Assembly (NCBI GenBank): GCA_027353565.1
Contig: DAIEHO010000099.1
Location: 1 to 7,928, forward strand
From: Propionibacteriaceae bacterium
GTDB lineage: Bacteria > Actinomycetota > Actinomycetes > Propionibacteriales > Propionibacteriaceae
Length of the DNA stretch: 7,928 nucleotides
Direction of reading: 5' to 3'
Positions 1-5,483 of this stretch are shown piece after piece. A program made the translations under genes and the position numbers. Under the pieces are notes generated by a model. The model was not told the DNA's origin. It did no database searches and saw only the letters and a program-made list of their open reading frames with translations. Position 1 is the stretch's first letter; each line of letters opens with the position of its first letter.

Positions 1-233
1 GCGTCCGCGACGACGATCTGCAGCCCGTGCACCGACCCCGGTGGCGTGTCCACGAGACCCTCGCCGAAGGCGATCGAGCAGGCTGATCCGGGCGGCGTGA
101 GCTGGACGAACCGCAGGTGGTCGCTCACGCGCTGGTCGTGGTCGACCACGAACCCGACCTTGTCGGCGTAGAACTCCTTGGCCCGGTCCACGTCGGAGAC
201 GGGCAGGATGATGAGCTCGATCTTGTAGTCCAT
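1..233 (-). CDS. VOC (glyoxalase/bleomycin-resistance fold) family protein, 5' part only
   Basis: The reverse strand reads open from an ATG at 233 to the left edge (77 codons, no stop), so the C-terminal part is missing. The protein opens MDYKIELIILPVSDVDRAKEFY, the typical first beta-alpha unit of the vicinal-oxygen-chelate fold: a beta strand, then 'PVSDVDRAKEFY' and 'KVGF'. Later segments 'LRFVQLTPPGS' and 'SIAFGEGL' look like the following strands, and 'VHGLQIVVAD' resembles the start of the second repeat. Family members include glyoxalases, dioxygenases and antibiotic-binding proteins. The exact reaction cannot be told from this fragment, and no metal-ligand set is visible. It points away from the sugar operon and is probably unrelated to it. 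No Shine-Dalgarno precedes the ATG; a -10-like box six bases upstream suggests a leaderless mRNA. Confidence 0.85.
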   Translation of the reverse strand, partial: MDYKIELIILPVSDVDRAKEFYADKVGFVVDHDQRVSDHLRFVQLTPPGSACSIAFGEGLVDTPPGSVHGLQIVVAD

Positions 234-239
234 GTCGCG

Positions 240-245
240 ATGCTA
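240..245 (-). promoter_or_regulatory. Candidate leaderless -10 box for the VOC gene
   Basis: On the - strand the hexamer TAGCAT fits the actinobacterial -10 pattern TANNNT and ends six bases before the ATG at 233. Transcription would then start at or next to the initiation codon. The lack of a purine-rich ribosome site fits this. No good -35 box is visible. Confidence 0.4.
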
Positions 246-331
246 GGGACGCCCACCGACACGGCCCGGGGCTCTCCTCGGCCGGTGGCTCGGGCCTGCG
301 AGCCGCCGGCCCCGGCCCCACCCCGAGCCGT

Positions 332-361
332 TTGGGCGTACCCCACCGGACCCTGTACCCT
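332..361 (+). promoter_or_regulatory. Candidate promoter for tRNA-Arg
   Basis: TTGGGC (332-337) and TACCCT (356-361) resemble -35 and -10 boxes with an 18-bp spacer. They would start transcription about 15-18 bases before the mature tRNA. The rest of 246-384 shows no gene-like reading frame. This is a pattern match only. Confidence 0.35.
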
Positions 362-384
362 CTCCTGTGGCCCGCGAGGGCCGG

Positions 385-457
385 GCGCCCGTAGCTCAAT
401 GGATAGAGCATCTGACTACGGATCAGAAGGTTGGGGGTTCGAGTCCCTTCGGGCGCA
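385..457 (+). tRNA. tRNA-Arg (anticodon ACG)
   Basis: A complete cloverleaf can be drawn. The acceptor stem GCGCCCG (385-391) pairs with CGGGCGC (450-456), followed by discriminator A457. The D arm is GCTC...GAGC. The anticodon stem TCTGA (411-415) pairs with TCAGA (423-427) around loop CTACGGA, giving anticodon ACG at 418-420. The T arm GGGGG-TTCGAGT-CCCTT (433-449) has two G-T pairs. ACG is the arginine anticodon whose first base is normally deaminated to inosine to read CGU/CGC/CGA. The gene encodes no CCA end (the next bases are CGG), so CCA must be added after transcription. Confidence 0.97.
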
Positions 458-470
458 CGGTAGGACCAGC

Positions 471-509
471 ACGAGAGGCGCAGCACCCCAGCGGTGCTGC
501 GCCTCTCGT
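471..509 (+). terminator. Perfect 17-bp hairpin after tRNA-Arg, likely terminator
   Basis: The arm at 471-487 (ACGAGAGGCGCAGCACC) is exactly complementary to 493-509, with a 5-base loop CCAGC. It starts 14 bases after the tRNA. There is no true T-run behind it (CGTTCC follows), as is common for intrinsic terminators in high-GC actinobacteria. The structure is symmetric, so it could also stop transcription from the other side. Alternatively it could be a processing or stability element for the tRNA precursor. Confidence 0.75.
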
Positions 510-594
510 CGTTCCGGGGACCTGCGCAGCAGTGAGGTCAGCCGATGAGGAGAGAGACGAGCTCGCGCAGTGCGCCTGAGCGCGAACGTCGCTA

Positions 595-623
595 GAGACA
601 ATCTCCACGACTTAGGCTAAGGT
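595..623 (+). promoter_or_regulatory. Candidate promoter of the sugar-uptake operon
   Basis: GAGACA (595-600) matches four of six bases of a sigma-70-type -35 box. TAAGGT (618-623) matches the TANNNT -10 pattern, and the spacer is 17 bp. The area around 590-635 is more AT-rich than its surroundings. Transcription would start near 630, leaving a leader of about 150 bases before the binding-protein gene. Apart from this promoter and the dyads listed separately, 510-779 shows no gene. Confidence 0.45.
611..621. promoter_or_regulatory. Candidate repressor operator, CTTAG-G-CTAAG dyad
   Basis: A perfect inverted repeat with 5-bp arms around a single central base overlaps the predicted -10 box at 618-623, where a bound repressor would block RNA polymerase. 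ROK repressors bind dyad operators, and TTAG/CTAA half-sites are known for XylR-type members. The ROK gene at 5480-6697 is the obvious candidate ligand. No second copy was seen in the window, so the assignment is inferred. Confidence 0.35.
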
Positions 624-660
624 CTGGAATAAGCCCGATGACGAGGCGGCGGACGGCAGG

Positions 661-703
661 CGACAACGACGCGGTTGTCGGTCGCCGACGGTCGGACGCG
701 TCC
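661..703. repeat. Cluster of dyads in the operon leader
   Basis: Three symmetric elements lie together. CGACAAC (661-667) and GTTGTCG (674-680) form a 7-bp hairpin with a 6-base loop. CCGAC-G-GTCGG lies at 685-695. The 10-bp palindrome GGACGCGTCC lies at 694-703. They fall between the predicted transcription start and the binding-protein gene. They could be operators, with the central-CG palindrome resembling LacI-type sites in form, or folded leader RNA. Short dyads also arise by chance in GC-rich DNA. Confidence 0.3.
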
Positions 704-767
704 AGGCCGGCTGCTCCCGGTTCGGGCAAGGGTTCATCCTCGGCATGGCGTGCTCACACCCACCTGA

Positions 768-773
768 AAGGGA
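768..773 (+). promoter_or_regulatory. Ribosome binding site of the solute-binding protein gene
   Basis: AAGGGA, within GAAAGGGA, ends six bases before the ATG at 780. This fixes the start that gives a complete lipoprotein signal peptide. Confidence 0.75.
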
Positions 774-779
774 TCTTCG

Positions 780-2066
780 ATGGCGAACATCTCCACCCGG
801 CGCGCCCTGGCGTCCGTCGGGTTCGTTGCCGTACTGGGACTGGCGGCCTGCAGCTCCGGCGCCGGTGCAGCTCCGGCGGCTTCCACCGGTGGCGGCCAAG
901 GCTCGGCCGCGCCGCCTGACGGGCCGCTCACGGTCTGGGTCATGGGCGATGCCACGACGAAGTTCGACCAGCTCGTCGCACCGTTCACGCAGTCGACGGG
1001 CATCAAGGTCAAGGCCGTCGCGATCCCCTGGGACAGCGTCGACCAGAAGATGACCACGGCGGTCGCCTCGGGCGACGGTCCCGACGTCCTGCAGGTGGGG
1101 CTGTCCAAGCTGCGCACCTACGCCGACACGGGCGCACTGCTCACCCTGGACGACGCCACGCTCGCCGGGCACCCCAACCTCGCGACGACCAACTTCCTCG
1201 ACGGTGTCGCGGGCAAGGCCACCGCCGTCGGCGGAAAGGTCACCAGCGTCCCGTGGATCAGCGACACGCGGGTGCTGTTCTACCGCTCCGACATCCTGTC
1301 GGCCGCCGGGATCGCGAAGCCGCCGACCACGTGGGACGAGCTGCGGGCGGACGCAAAGACTCTCGCGGCGCGCGGCAAGGGCCAGTACGGGTACTACATC
1401 CCGCAGTGGGACAGCCCCCTGCCGGTCGAGATGACCTGGGACTTCGGCGGCGACATCGTCGGCGCCGACGGGAACGTCAACTTCGACACCCCCGCGTTCC
1501 GGCAGGCGGTCGACCTGTACACCGGCCTGTACGCGGACAAGAGCGTGCCGACCAACAGCGACTTCGACCAGACCCAGGGCTTCGTGTCGGGCGTGACACC
1601 GATGCTCGTCTCCGGCCCCTACCTCGCGGCCGCCATCAAGGACGCTGCGGCGGACCTCGCCGGCAAGTGGTCCGTGGCGCCGCTGCCCAAGGGCACCACC
1701 AACACCTCGCTGCTCGCCGGCTCGAACATGGCGGTGTGGGCCAAGACCGCGCACAAGGCAGGGGCGTTGCAACTGCTGGACTTCCTGTCCAAGCCGGACA
1801 CGCAGGTCAAGTGGTTCCAGCTCAACGGTGACCTGCCGACCGTGAAGGCGGCGCTGGCGGACAGCACCCTGACCTCGGACCCCCTCGTCGCCGTGTACGC
1901 CGCCCAGCTGGCCAACGCCAAGATCGTGCCGCTCGTGCCCAACTGGGACGGTGCGACCGGCAAGGCCCTGCTGGACGCGCTCAACTCGATCGCGCTGACC
2001 GGTACCGACAAGGAGACTGCGCTCACCAAGCTGTTCGCGGCCACCAAGGGCCAGTCGATCAACTGA
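780..2066 (+). CDS. ABC sugar transporter, extracellular solute-binding lipoprotein (family 1)
   Basis: This 428-residue protein should capture a sugar or oligosaccharide at the cell surface and deliver it to the permeases encoded next to it. The N-terminus has arginines (R7, R8), a hydrophobic stretch (about 10-23) and the lipobox LAAC with Cys24, the predicted lipidation site. An Ala/Ser/Gly/Pro-rich linker follows to about residue 48. The mature domain begins 'GPLTVWVMGD' and contains 'VASGDGPDVLQVG' (about 95-107) and 'WISDTRVLFYRSDILSAAG', both characteristic of family 1 (MalE/UgpB-like) binding proteins. 'PPTTWDELRADAKTLA' is the usual hinge-proximal segment. Length is normal for the family. 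Many aromatic residues (e.g. 'YGYYIPQWDS', 'VPNWDG') would suit stacking on sugar rings. The substrate cannot be read from sequence; the GH5 neighbour suggests a beta-linked gluco-oligosaccharide or similar. Confidence 0.93.
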   Translation: MANISTRRALASVGFVAVLGLAACSSGAGAAPAASTGGGQGSAAPPDGPLTVWVMGDATTKFDQLVAPFTQSTGIKVKAVAIPWDSVDQKMTTAVASGDGPDVLQVGLSKLRTYADTGALLTLDDATLAGHPNLATTNFLDGVAGKATAVGGKVTSVPWISDTRVLFYRSDILSAAGIAKPPTTWDELRADAKTLAARGKGQYGYYIPQWDSPLPVEMTWDFGGDIVGADGNVNFDTPAFRQAVDLYTGLYADKSVPTNSDFDQTQGFVSGVTPMLVSGPYLAAAIKDAAADLAGKWSVAPLPKGTTNTSLLAGSNMAVWAKTAHKAGALQLLDFLSKPDTQVKWFQLNGDLPTVKAALADSTLTSDPLVAVYAAQLANAKIVPLVPNWDGATGKALLDALNSIALTGTDKETALTKLFAATKGQSIN

Positions 2067-2075
2067 GTGCAGGGC

Positions 2076-2118
2076 GCCGGACCGGCGGCGGCGAGCCTCC
2101 AGCCTCCGCCGGTCCGGC
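2076..2118 (+). other. Stable hairpin between binding-protein and permease genes
   Basis: GCCGGACCGGCGG (2076-2088) pairs perfectly with 2106-2118 over 13 bp. After one mismatch, three more pairs (GGC/GCC) extend inward and leave a small loop. It begins nine bases after the binding-protein stop and ends 14 bases before the permease ribosome site. There is no T-tract. In maltose-type operons a structure here stabilises the 5' message and partly limits downstream expression, so binding protein exceeds permease. That role is inferred by analogy. Confidence 0.6.
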
Positions 2119-2132
2119 CCCCGTCACGACCC

Positions 2133-2140
2133 GAGGAGAG
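2133..2140 (+). promoter_or_regulatory. Ribosome binding site of the first permease gene
   Basis: GAGGAGAG ends five bases before the ATG at 2146 and supports that start over other in-frame codons. Confidence 0.75.
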
Positions 2141-2145
2141 ACCCG

Positions 2146-3024
2146 ATGCGAACTCGTGCCACGCCGTACGTGCTGATCGGCCCGGCGACCGTGCTGCTCA
2201 TGGCGTTCGGCGTGCTGCCGATCCTCGTCGCGGCCGGCGTGAGCCTCACCGACATGGACGCGGCCGGGCTCGGCGACCTGTCGAAGGTCTCCGGCGCGGG
2301 ACTGGCGAACTACCGCGAGCTGTTCGGCGACCCGGCGTTCTGGCAGGCCATGCGCAACACCGGCTTCTACGTGGTGCTCGGCGTGCCCTCCGTCGTCGTC
2401 GTCTCGTTGACCATCGCGCTGCTGCTCAACCAGTCGCAGAGCCGGTTCTTCCGGTTCCTGCGGTCGTGCTACTTCCTGCCGGCGATCACCGGCATCGTCG
2501 CGATCGCGCTCGTGTGGGGCTACCTGTACAACTCCCAGTTCGGGTTGATCAACTACCTGCTCTCCCTGGTCGGGCTGGGACCCGTGCAGTGGCTGTCCAG
2601 CCCGGCGCTGGTGAAGGTGTCGGTCGCACTCGTCGCGATCTGGCGCGGCACGGGGCTCAACACGATCATCCTGCTCGCAGCGCTGCAGGGGGTGCCCCGG
2701 GAGTACCTCGAGGCGGCCGCGCTGGACGGGGCGTCGCGGTGGCGCACCACTCGCTCGGTCGTCCTGCCGCTCCTGCGCTTCGCGATCCTCTTCGTCACCG
2801 TGACGACGGTCATCGCCTGGCTGCAGTTCTTCGACGAGGCGTTCGTGCTCACCAAGGGCGGTCCGCTCGGGTCGTCGACCAGCATCTCGCTGTTCCTCTT
2901 CCAGCAGGGCTTCGCGGGAGCGCGCTTCGGGTACGCCAGCGCCGGCTCGGTGGTCCTGTTCGCCGTGATCGCCGCCGTCACGCTGCTGCAGCTGCGGTCG
3001 AGGAGGGCCGATGTCGACTACTGA
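2146..3024 (+). CDS. CUT1-type sugar ABC transporter permease (MalF-like)
   Basis: This 292-residue inner-membrane protein should be one half of the transport channel. Hydrophobic segments are visible near residues 8-30, 72-94, 108-127, 155-180, 205-227 and 266-283, giving about six helices. The cytoplasmic EAA loop that docks the ATPase is intact: E189-A-A, three residues, G195, nine residues, then V205-x-L-P208. The periplasmic loop after the first helix (about 35-70) is short compared with E. coli MalF, as in most CUT1 permeases of this size. It follows the binding-protein gene after 79 bp that carry a hairpin. It overlaps the next permease gene by 14 bp, so the pair is probably co-translated and forms a heterodimer. 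Confidence 0.93.
   Translation: MRTRATPYVLIGPATVLLMAFGVLPILVAAGVSLTDMDAAGLGDLSKVSGAGLANYRELFGDPAFWQAMRNTGFYVVLGVPSVVVVSLTIALLLNQSQSRFFRFLRSCYFLPAITGIVAIALVWGYLYNSQFGLINYLLSLVGLGPVQWLSSPALVKVSVALVAIWRGTGLNTIILLAALQGVPREYLEAAALDGASRWRTTRSVVLPLLRFAILFVTVTTVIAWLQFFDEAFVLTKGGPLGSSTSISLFLFQQGFAGARFGYASAGSVVLFAVIAAVTLLQLRSRRADVDY
3000..3006 (+). promoter_or_regulatory. Ribosome binding site of the second permease gene, inside the first
   Basis: GAGGAGG lies within the last codons of the first permease, just before the ATG at 3011. This near-consensus site supports the 14-bp gene overlap. Confidence 0.75.
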
Positions 3025-3886
3025 GACGATGACGCGGCCCGTCTCCGTGAGCCCGCTGCACCCCGCTCGGCGCCTGCGCCGACGCCGTCCGTGGATCGTC
3101 GGGACGGTGCTGTCCCTCGGGGCGGTGGCCACCGCGTTCCCGTTCGCCTGGATGATCGTCTCGGCCGTGAAGCCCCGCCGCGAGTCGATGGCCTACCCGC
3201 CGCACGTGCTCCCGCAGCACGTCACGCTCGAGTACTTCGTCCAGCTGATGCGGCAGCTGGACTTCGGGCGGTACCTGGTCAACACCCTGGCGGTGGTGGC
3301 CATCAGCATGGTCGGGCTCGTCCTGATGGCGATGGCCGGCTACGGGTTCGCCAAGTTCACGTTCCGCGGCAAGGAGCCCATCTTCTTCCTGGTCCTGACC
3401 ACGATGATGATCCCGGTCCAGGTGACGATGATCCCGACCTACCTCATCCTCAACGCCGTCGGCCTGACCAACACCCTCCTCGGCATCGCGATGCCGACGC
3501 TCGTGAGCGCGTTCGGCGTCTTCATGTTCCGGCAGTTCATGACGACGATCCCGACGGAGGTCATCGAGGCCGCGCGGATCGACGGGGCGGGCGAGGCGCG
3601 GATCTTCGGTCAGATCGTGCTGCCCATGTCGCGACCCATCCTCGCGGTCCAGGTGGTCCTGACGTTCATCAGCGGCTGGAACAGCTTCCTGTGGCCGCTG
3701 GTCATCGCCAGCGACCAGAACCTCTACACGCTCTCCGTCGGGATCGCGCTGCTCAACCAGCAGGTCGCCACCAACCCGTCCCTGCAGATGGCCGCCGCCG
3801 CGCTGATGGTGGTGCCGGTTCTCGTCGTCTTCGTCGTCTTCCAGCGGCACATCGTGCAGGGCTTCGCCCTGTCGGGCCTCAAGTGA
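3011..3886 (+). CDS. CUT1-type sugar ABC transporter permease (MalG-like)
   Basis: This 291-residue protein should be the second membrane subunit of the importer. A cytoplasmic N-terminus rich in arginine (RRLRRRR, about 20-26) precedes the first helix (about 29-52). Further hydrophobic stretches lie near 88-112, 123-150, 153-175, 208-230 and 259-278. The 'YGFAKFTFRGKEPIFFLVLTT' region and 'MMIPVQVTMIPTYLI' are typical of the MalG branch. The EAA loop is complete: E186-A-A, three residues, G192, nine residues, I202-x-L-P205. The C-terminus 'FQRHIVQGFALSGLK' is the usual MalG-type tail, thought to contact the ATPase dimer. No ATPase gene follows. The stop codon lies inside the first unit of a tandem repeat leading to the hydrolase gene. 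Confidence 0.94.
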   Translation: MSTTETMTRPVSVSPLHPARRLRRRRPWIVGTVLSLGAVATAFPFAWMIVSAVKPRRESMAYPPHVLPQHVTLEYFVQLMRQLDFGRYLVNTLAVVAISMVGLVLMAMAGYGFAKFTFRGKEPIFFLVLTTMMIPVQVTMIPTYLILNAVGLTNTLLGIAMPTLVSAFGVFMFRQFMTTIPTEVIEAARIDGAGEARIFGQIVLPMSRPILAVQVVLTFISGWNSFLWPLVIASDQNLYTLSVGIALLNQQVATNPSLQMAAAALMVVPVLVVFVVFQRHIVQGFALSGLK

Positions 3887-3920
3887 CCTCACGTGACCGT
3901 CAAGTGACCCTCAAGTGACC
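3879..3920 (+). repeat. Four-copy tandem repeat, unit TCAAGTGACC
   Basis: Units lie at 3879-3888 (TCAAGTGACC), 3889-3898 (TCACGTGACC), 3900-3909 and 3911-3920 (both TCAAGTGACC), with single-base spacers at 3899 and 3910. The second unit contains the perfect palindrome TCACGTGA. A partial fifth copy, CACGTGACCTC, covers the GTG start of the next gene (3930-3940). The first unit contains the permease stop (TGA, 3884-3886). The array fills nearly the whole intergenic space. It could come from slippage or serve as a set of binding sites. Confidence 0.8.
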
Positions 3921-3925
3921 AGGAG
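3921..3925 (+). promoter_or_regulatory. Ribosome binding site deciding the hydrolase start
   Basis: AGGAG is seven bases before the GTG at 3933, an ideal distance. It is only one base before the ATG at 3927 and lies downstream of the GTG at 3915. This favours GTG 3933 as the start. Confidence 0.65.
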
Positions 3926-3932
3926 CATGCAC

Positions 3933-5483
3933 GTGACCTCCAGCCTCGCGCCCGTGTCGACCGCGACCGGGTTCGTCCACGCCGACGACGGTCGGCTGGT
4001 CGACGGCTCCGGACGGCCCGTCCTGCTCCGCGGTGTGGGGCTGGGCGGGTGGCTGCTGCCGGAGGGGTACATGTGGGGGCTGGGGCCGGGAGCCCAGTCG
4101 CCGCGGCAGATCGAAGCCCTCGTCGACCGCCTGGTGGGCACCCACCGGGCCGAGCAGTTCTGGCACGCCTACCGCGACGTGTTCGTCACCGAGGCCGACA
4201 TCGCCCGGATCGCCGCCTGCGGCCTGGACCACATCCGGGTGCCGATCAACTCGCGCGTCGTCCAGGACGAGGACGGCGACCCCCGCGAGGACGGGTACGC
4301 ACTGCTGGACCGCCTGGTCGCCTGGTCGAAGAAGCACGGCCTGCGCGTGCTGCTCGAACTGCACGGCGCGCCCGGCGGGCAGACCGGCACCAACATCGAC
4401 GACTCCCCGAACGGCATCCCGGAGCTGTTCATGGACCGGCGGTACAGGGACCTGACCCTGCGGCTGTGGCGGGACCTCGCCAGCCGGTACGCCGACGAGC
4501 CGACTGTGCTCGGCTACGACCTGCTCAACGAGCCGCTCCCCAACGACTGGCAGTACCGTTACCGCAACGAGCTGACCGCGTTGTACCGCGACCTGACCGC
4601 GACGATCCGCGAGGTCGACCCGGTGCACCTGCTGCAGTACGAGGGGTCCCACTGGGCGACCAGCTTCGCCTCCTTCTCCGAGCGCTGGGACGACAACGCC
4701 GCCCTGCACTTCCACAAGTACTGGTCGCCGACGGACGAGGCGAGCATCGCCCCCTACCTGCGCCTCCGCGACGAGCTCGGCCTCCCGCTGTACATGGGTG
4801 AGGGTGGGGAGAACTACCTGGAGTGGCTGTACACGGCCTTCCGGCTCTACGAGACGTTCGACATCGGCTGGAACCTGTGGACCTGGAAGAAGCTCGCCAC
4901 CGACACCTCCCCGGTCAGCGTGACGCCGCCGAGATCCTGGGACCGGTTCGTCGCCAGCGCGGAGGGCGCACCGCAGCTGACGCCCACGGAGGCCGGGGCG
5001 GTGCTCGACGAGCTGGTGGAGAACCTGCGACTCGAAGCGGCGACCTGGCGACCTGACGTCCTCGCCGCGACCACGGGCGAACGACCGGCGGTGATCCCAG
5101 CCTGGGGCTACGGCTTCCGCGGGGCGGGCGCGTCGTACTCGATCAAGCACCCCGTGCCGTTCGACGCCCTGCGCGCCGACGACCTGTCGGCCCTCACGTG
5201 GACCGGGCGGCAGGACGCACCGTCCGACCTGTTCACCCACGACCCGAGCACCGGCGACCGGGCCGACCGGTCGCTGGGCGTCCGGCTCCAGGCGGGGGAC
5301 TGGCTCGACTTCGAGCTGACCGGAGCCCGGCCCGCCGTCTCCTCGTACGCACCGGTCCTGCTGGACGGTGGCGACGTGGTGCTCGAGGCCTCCGCGCGAG
5401 GACTGCGCGCCATCGCCCGCGCGGACGCCACGCTCTTGCGTATCGTCCGCAGGAATGACGAGAACGGCGGCCTGACGCGATGA
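3933..5483 (+). CDS. Glycoside hydrolase family 5-type enzyme, cytoplasmic
   Basis: This 516-residue protein is a retaining TIM-barrel glycosidase of the cellulase/GH5 type. Numbering is from the GTG at 3933. The start 'RGVGLGGWLLPEG' (about 33-45), 'IRVP' (R102) and 'LELHGAPGGQTG' (about 141-152) resemble exo-beta-1,3-glucanase-like GH5 enzymes. The acid/base is probably E200 in 'LLNEPLP', the sequence after the fourth strand. 'LHFHKYW' (about 258-264) is the sixth-strand segment. The nucleophile is probably E290 in 'YMGEGGENY'. 'GWNLWTWKK' holds the conserved eighth-strand Trp. No signal peptide or membrane segment is present, so it should act inside the cell on imported oligosaccharide or glucoside. 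About 140 residues after the barrel (from ~375) look beta-rich and include 'LQAGDWLDFEL'. Exact linkage, sugar and GH5 subfamily are not determined. It lies 46 bp after the permease gene and overlaps the repressor gene by 4 bp. Confidence 0.88.
   Translation: MTSSLAPVSTATGFVHADDGRLVDGSGRPVLLRGVGLGGWLLPEGYMWGLGPGAQSPRQIEALVDRLVGTHRAEQFWHAYRDVFVTEADIARIAACGLDHIRVPINSRVVQDEDGDPREDGYALLDRLVAWSKKHGLRVLLELHGAPGGQTGTNIDDSPNGIPELFMDRRYRDLTLRLWRDLASRYADEPTVLGYDLLNEPLPNDWQYRYRNELTALYRDLTATIREVDPVHLLQYEGSHWATSFASFSERWDDNAALHFHKYWSPTDEASIAPYLRLRDELGLPLYMGEGGENYLEWLYTAFRLYETFDIGWNLWTWKKLATDTSPVSVTPPRSWDRFVASAEGAPQLTPTEAGAVLDELVENLRLEAATWRPDVLAATTGERPAVIPAWGYGFRGAGASYSIKHPVPFDALRADDLSALTWTGRQDAPSDLFTHDPSTGDRADRSLGVRLQAGDWLDFELTGARPAVSSYAPVLLDGGDVVLEASARGLRAIARADATLLRIVRRNDENGGLTR

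Noticed and set aside
117..608. Open frames of 60-143 codons crossing the tRNA on both strands, with peptides such as 'SSMDRASDYGSEGWGFESL' and 'APVAQWIEHLTTDQKVGGSSPFG'
   Set aside because: These are the well-known false proteins obtained by translating tRNA genes; the cloverleaf explains the sequence.
510..779. CebR-type cellobiose operator (TGGGAGCGCTCCCA) upstream of the operon
   Set aside because: No such palindrome is present; only an isolated GCTCCC-like half near 711 is seen, and the regulator in the operon is ROK, not LacI-type.
612..1772. Long - strand frame of 386 codons antisense to the binding protein
   Set aside because: It is a shadow of a high-GC gene. The peptide is Arg/Gly/Val-rich without domain motifs, while the + strand frame has a lipobox and family motifs.
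2059..3892. Two long - strand frames (2059-3132 and 2978-3892) antisense to the permeases
   Set aside because: The peptides are low-complexity, rich in Arg, Asp, Glu, His and Gln, which is the mirror of hydrophobic codons; no ribosome sites or motifs.
3915..3932. Hydrolase starts at GTG 3915 or ATG 3927
   Set aside because: The only good Shine-Dalgarno (3921-3925) lies downstream of the first and one base from the second; spacing fits GTG 3933.
3879..3940. CRISPR array
   Set aside because: Units are 10-11 bp with no spacers, far shorter than CRISPR repeats, and no cas genes are present.
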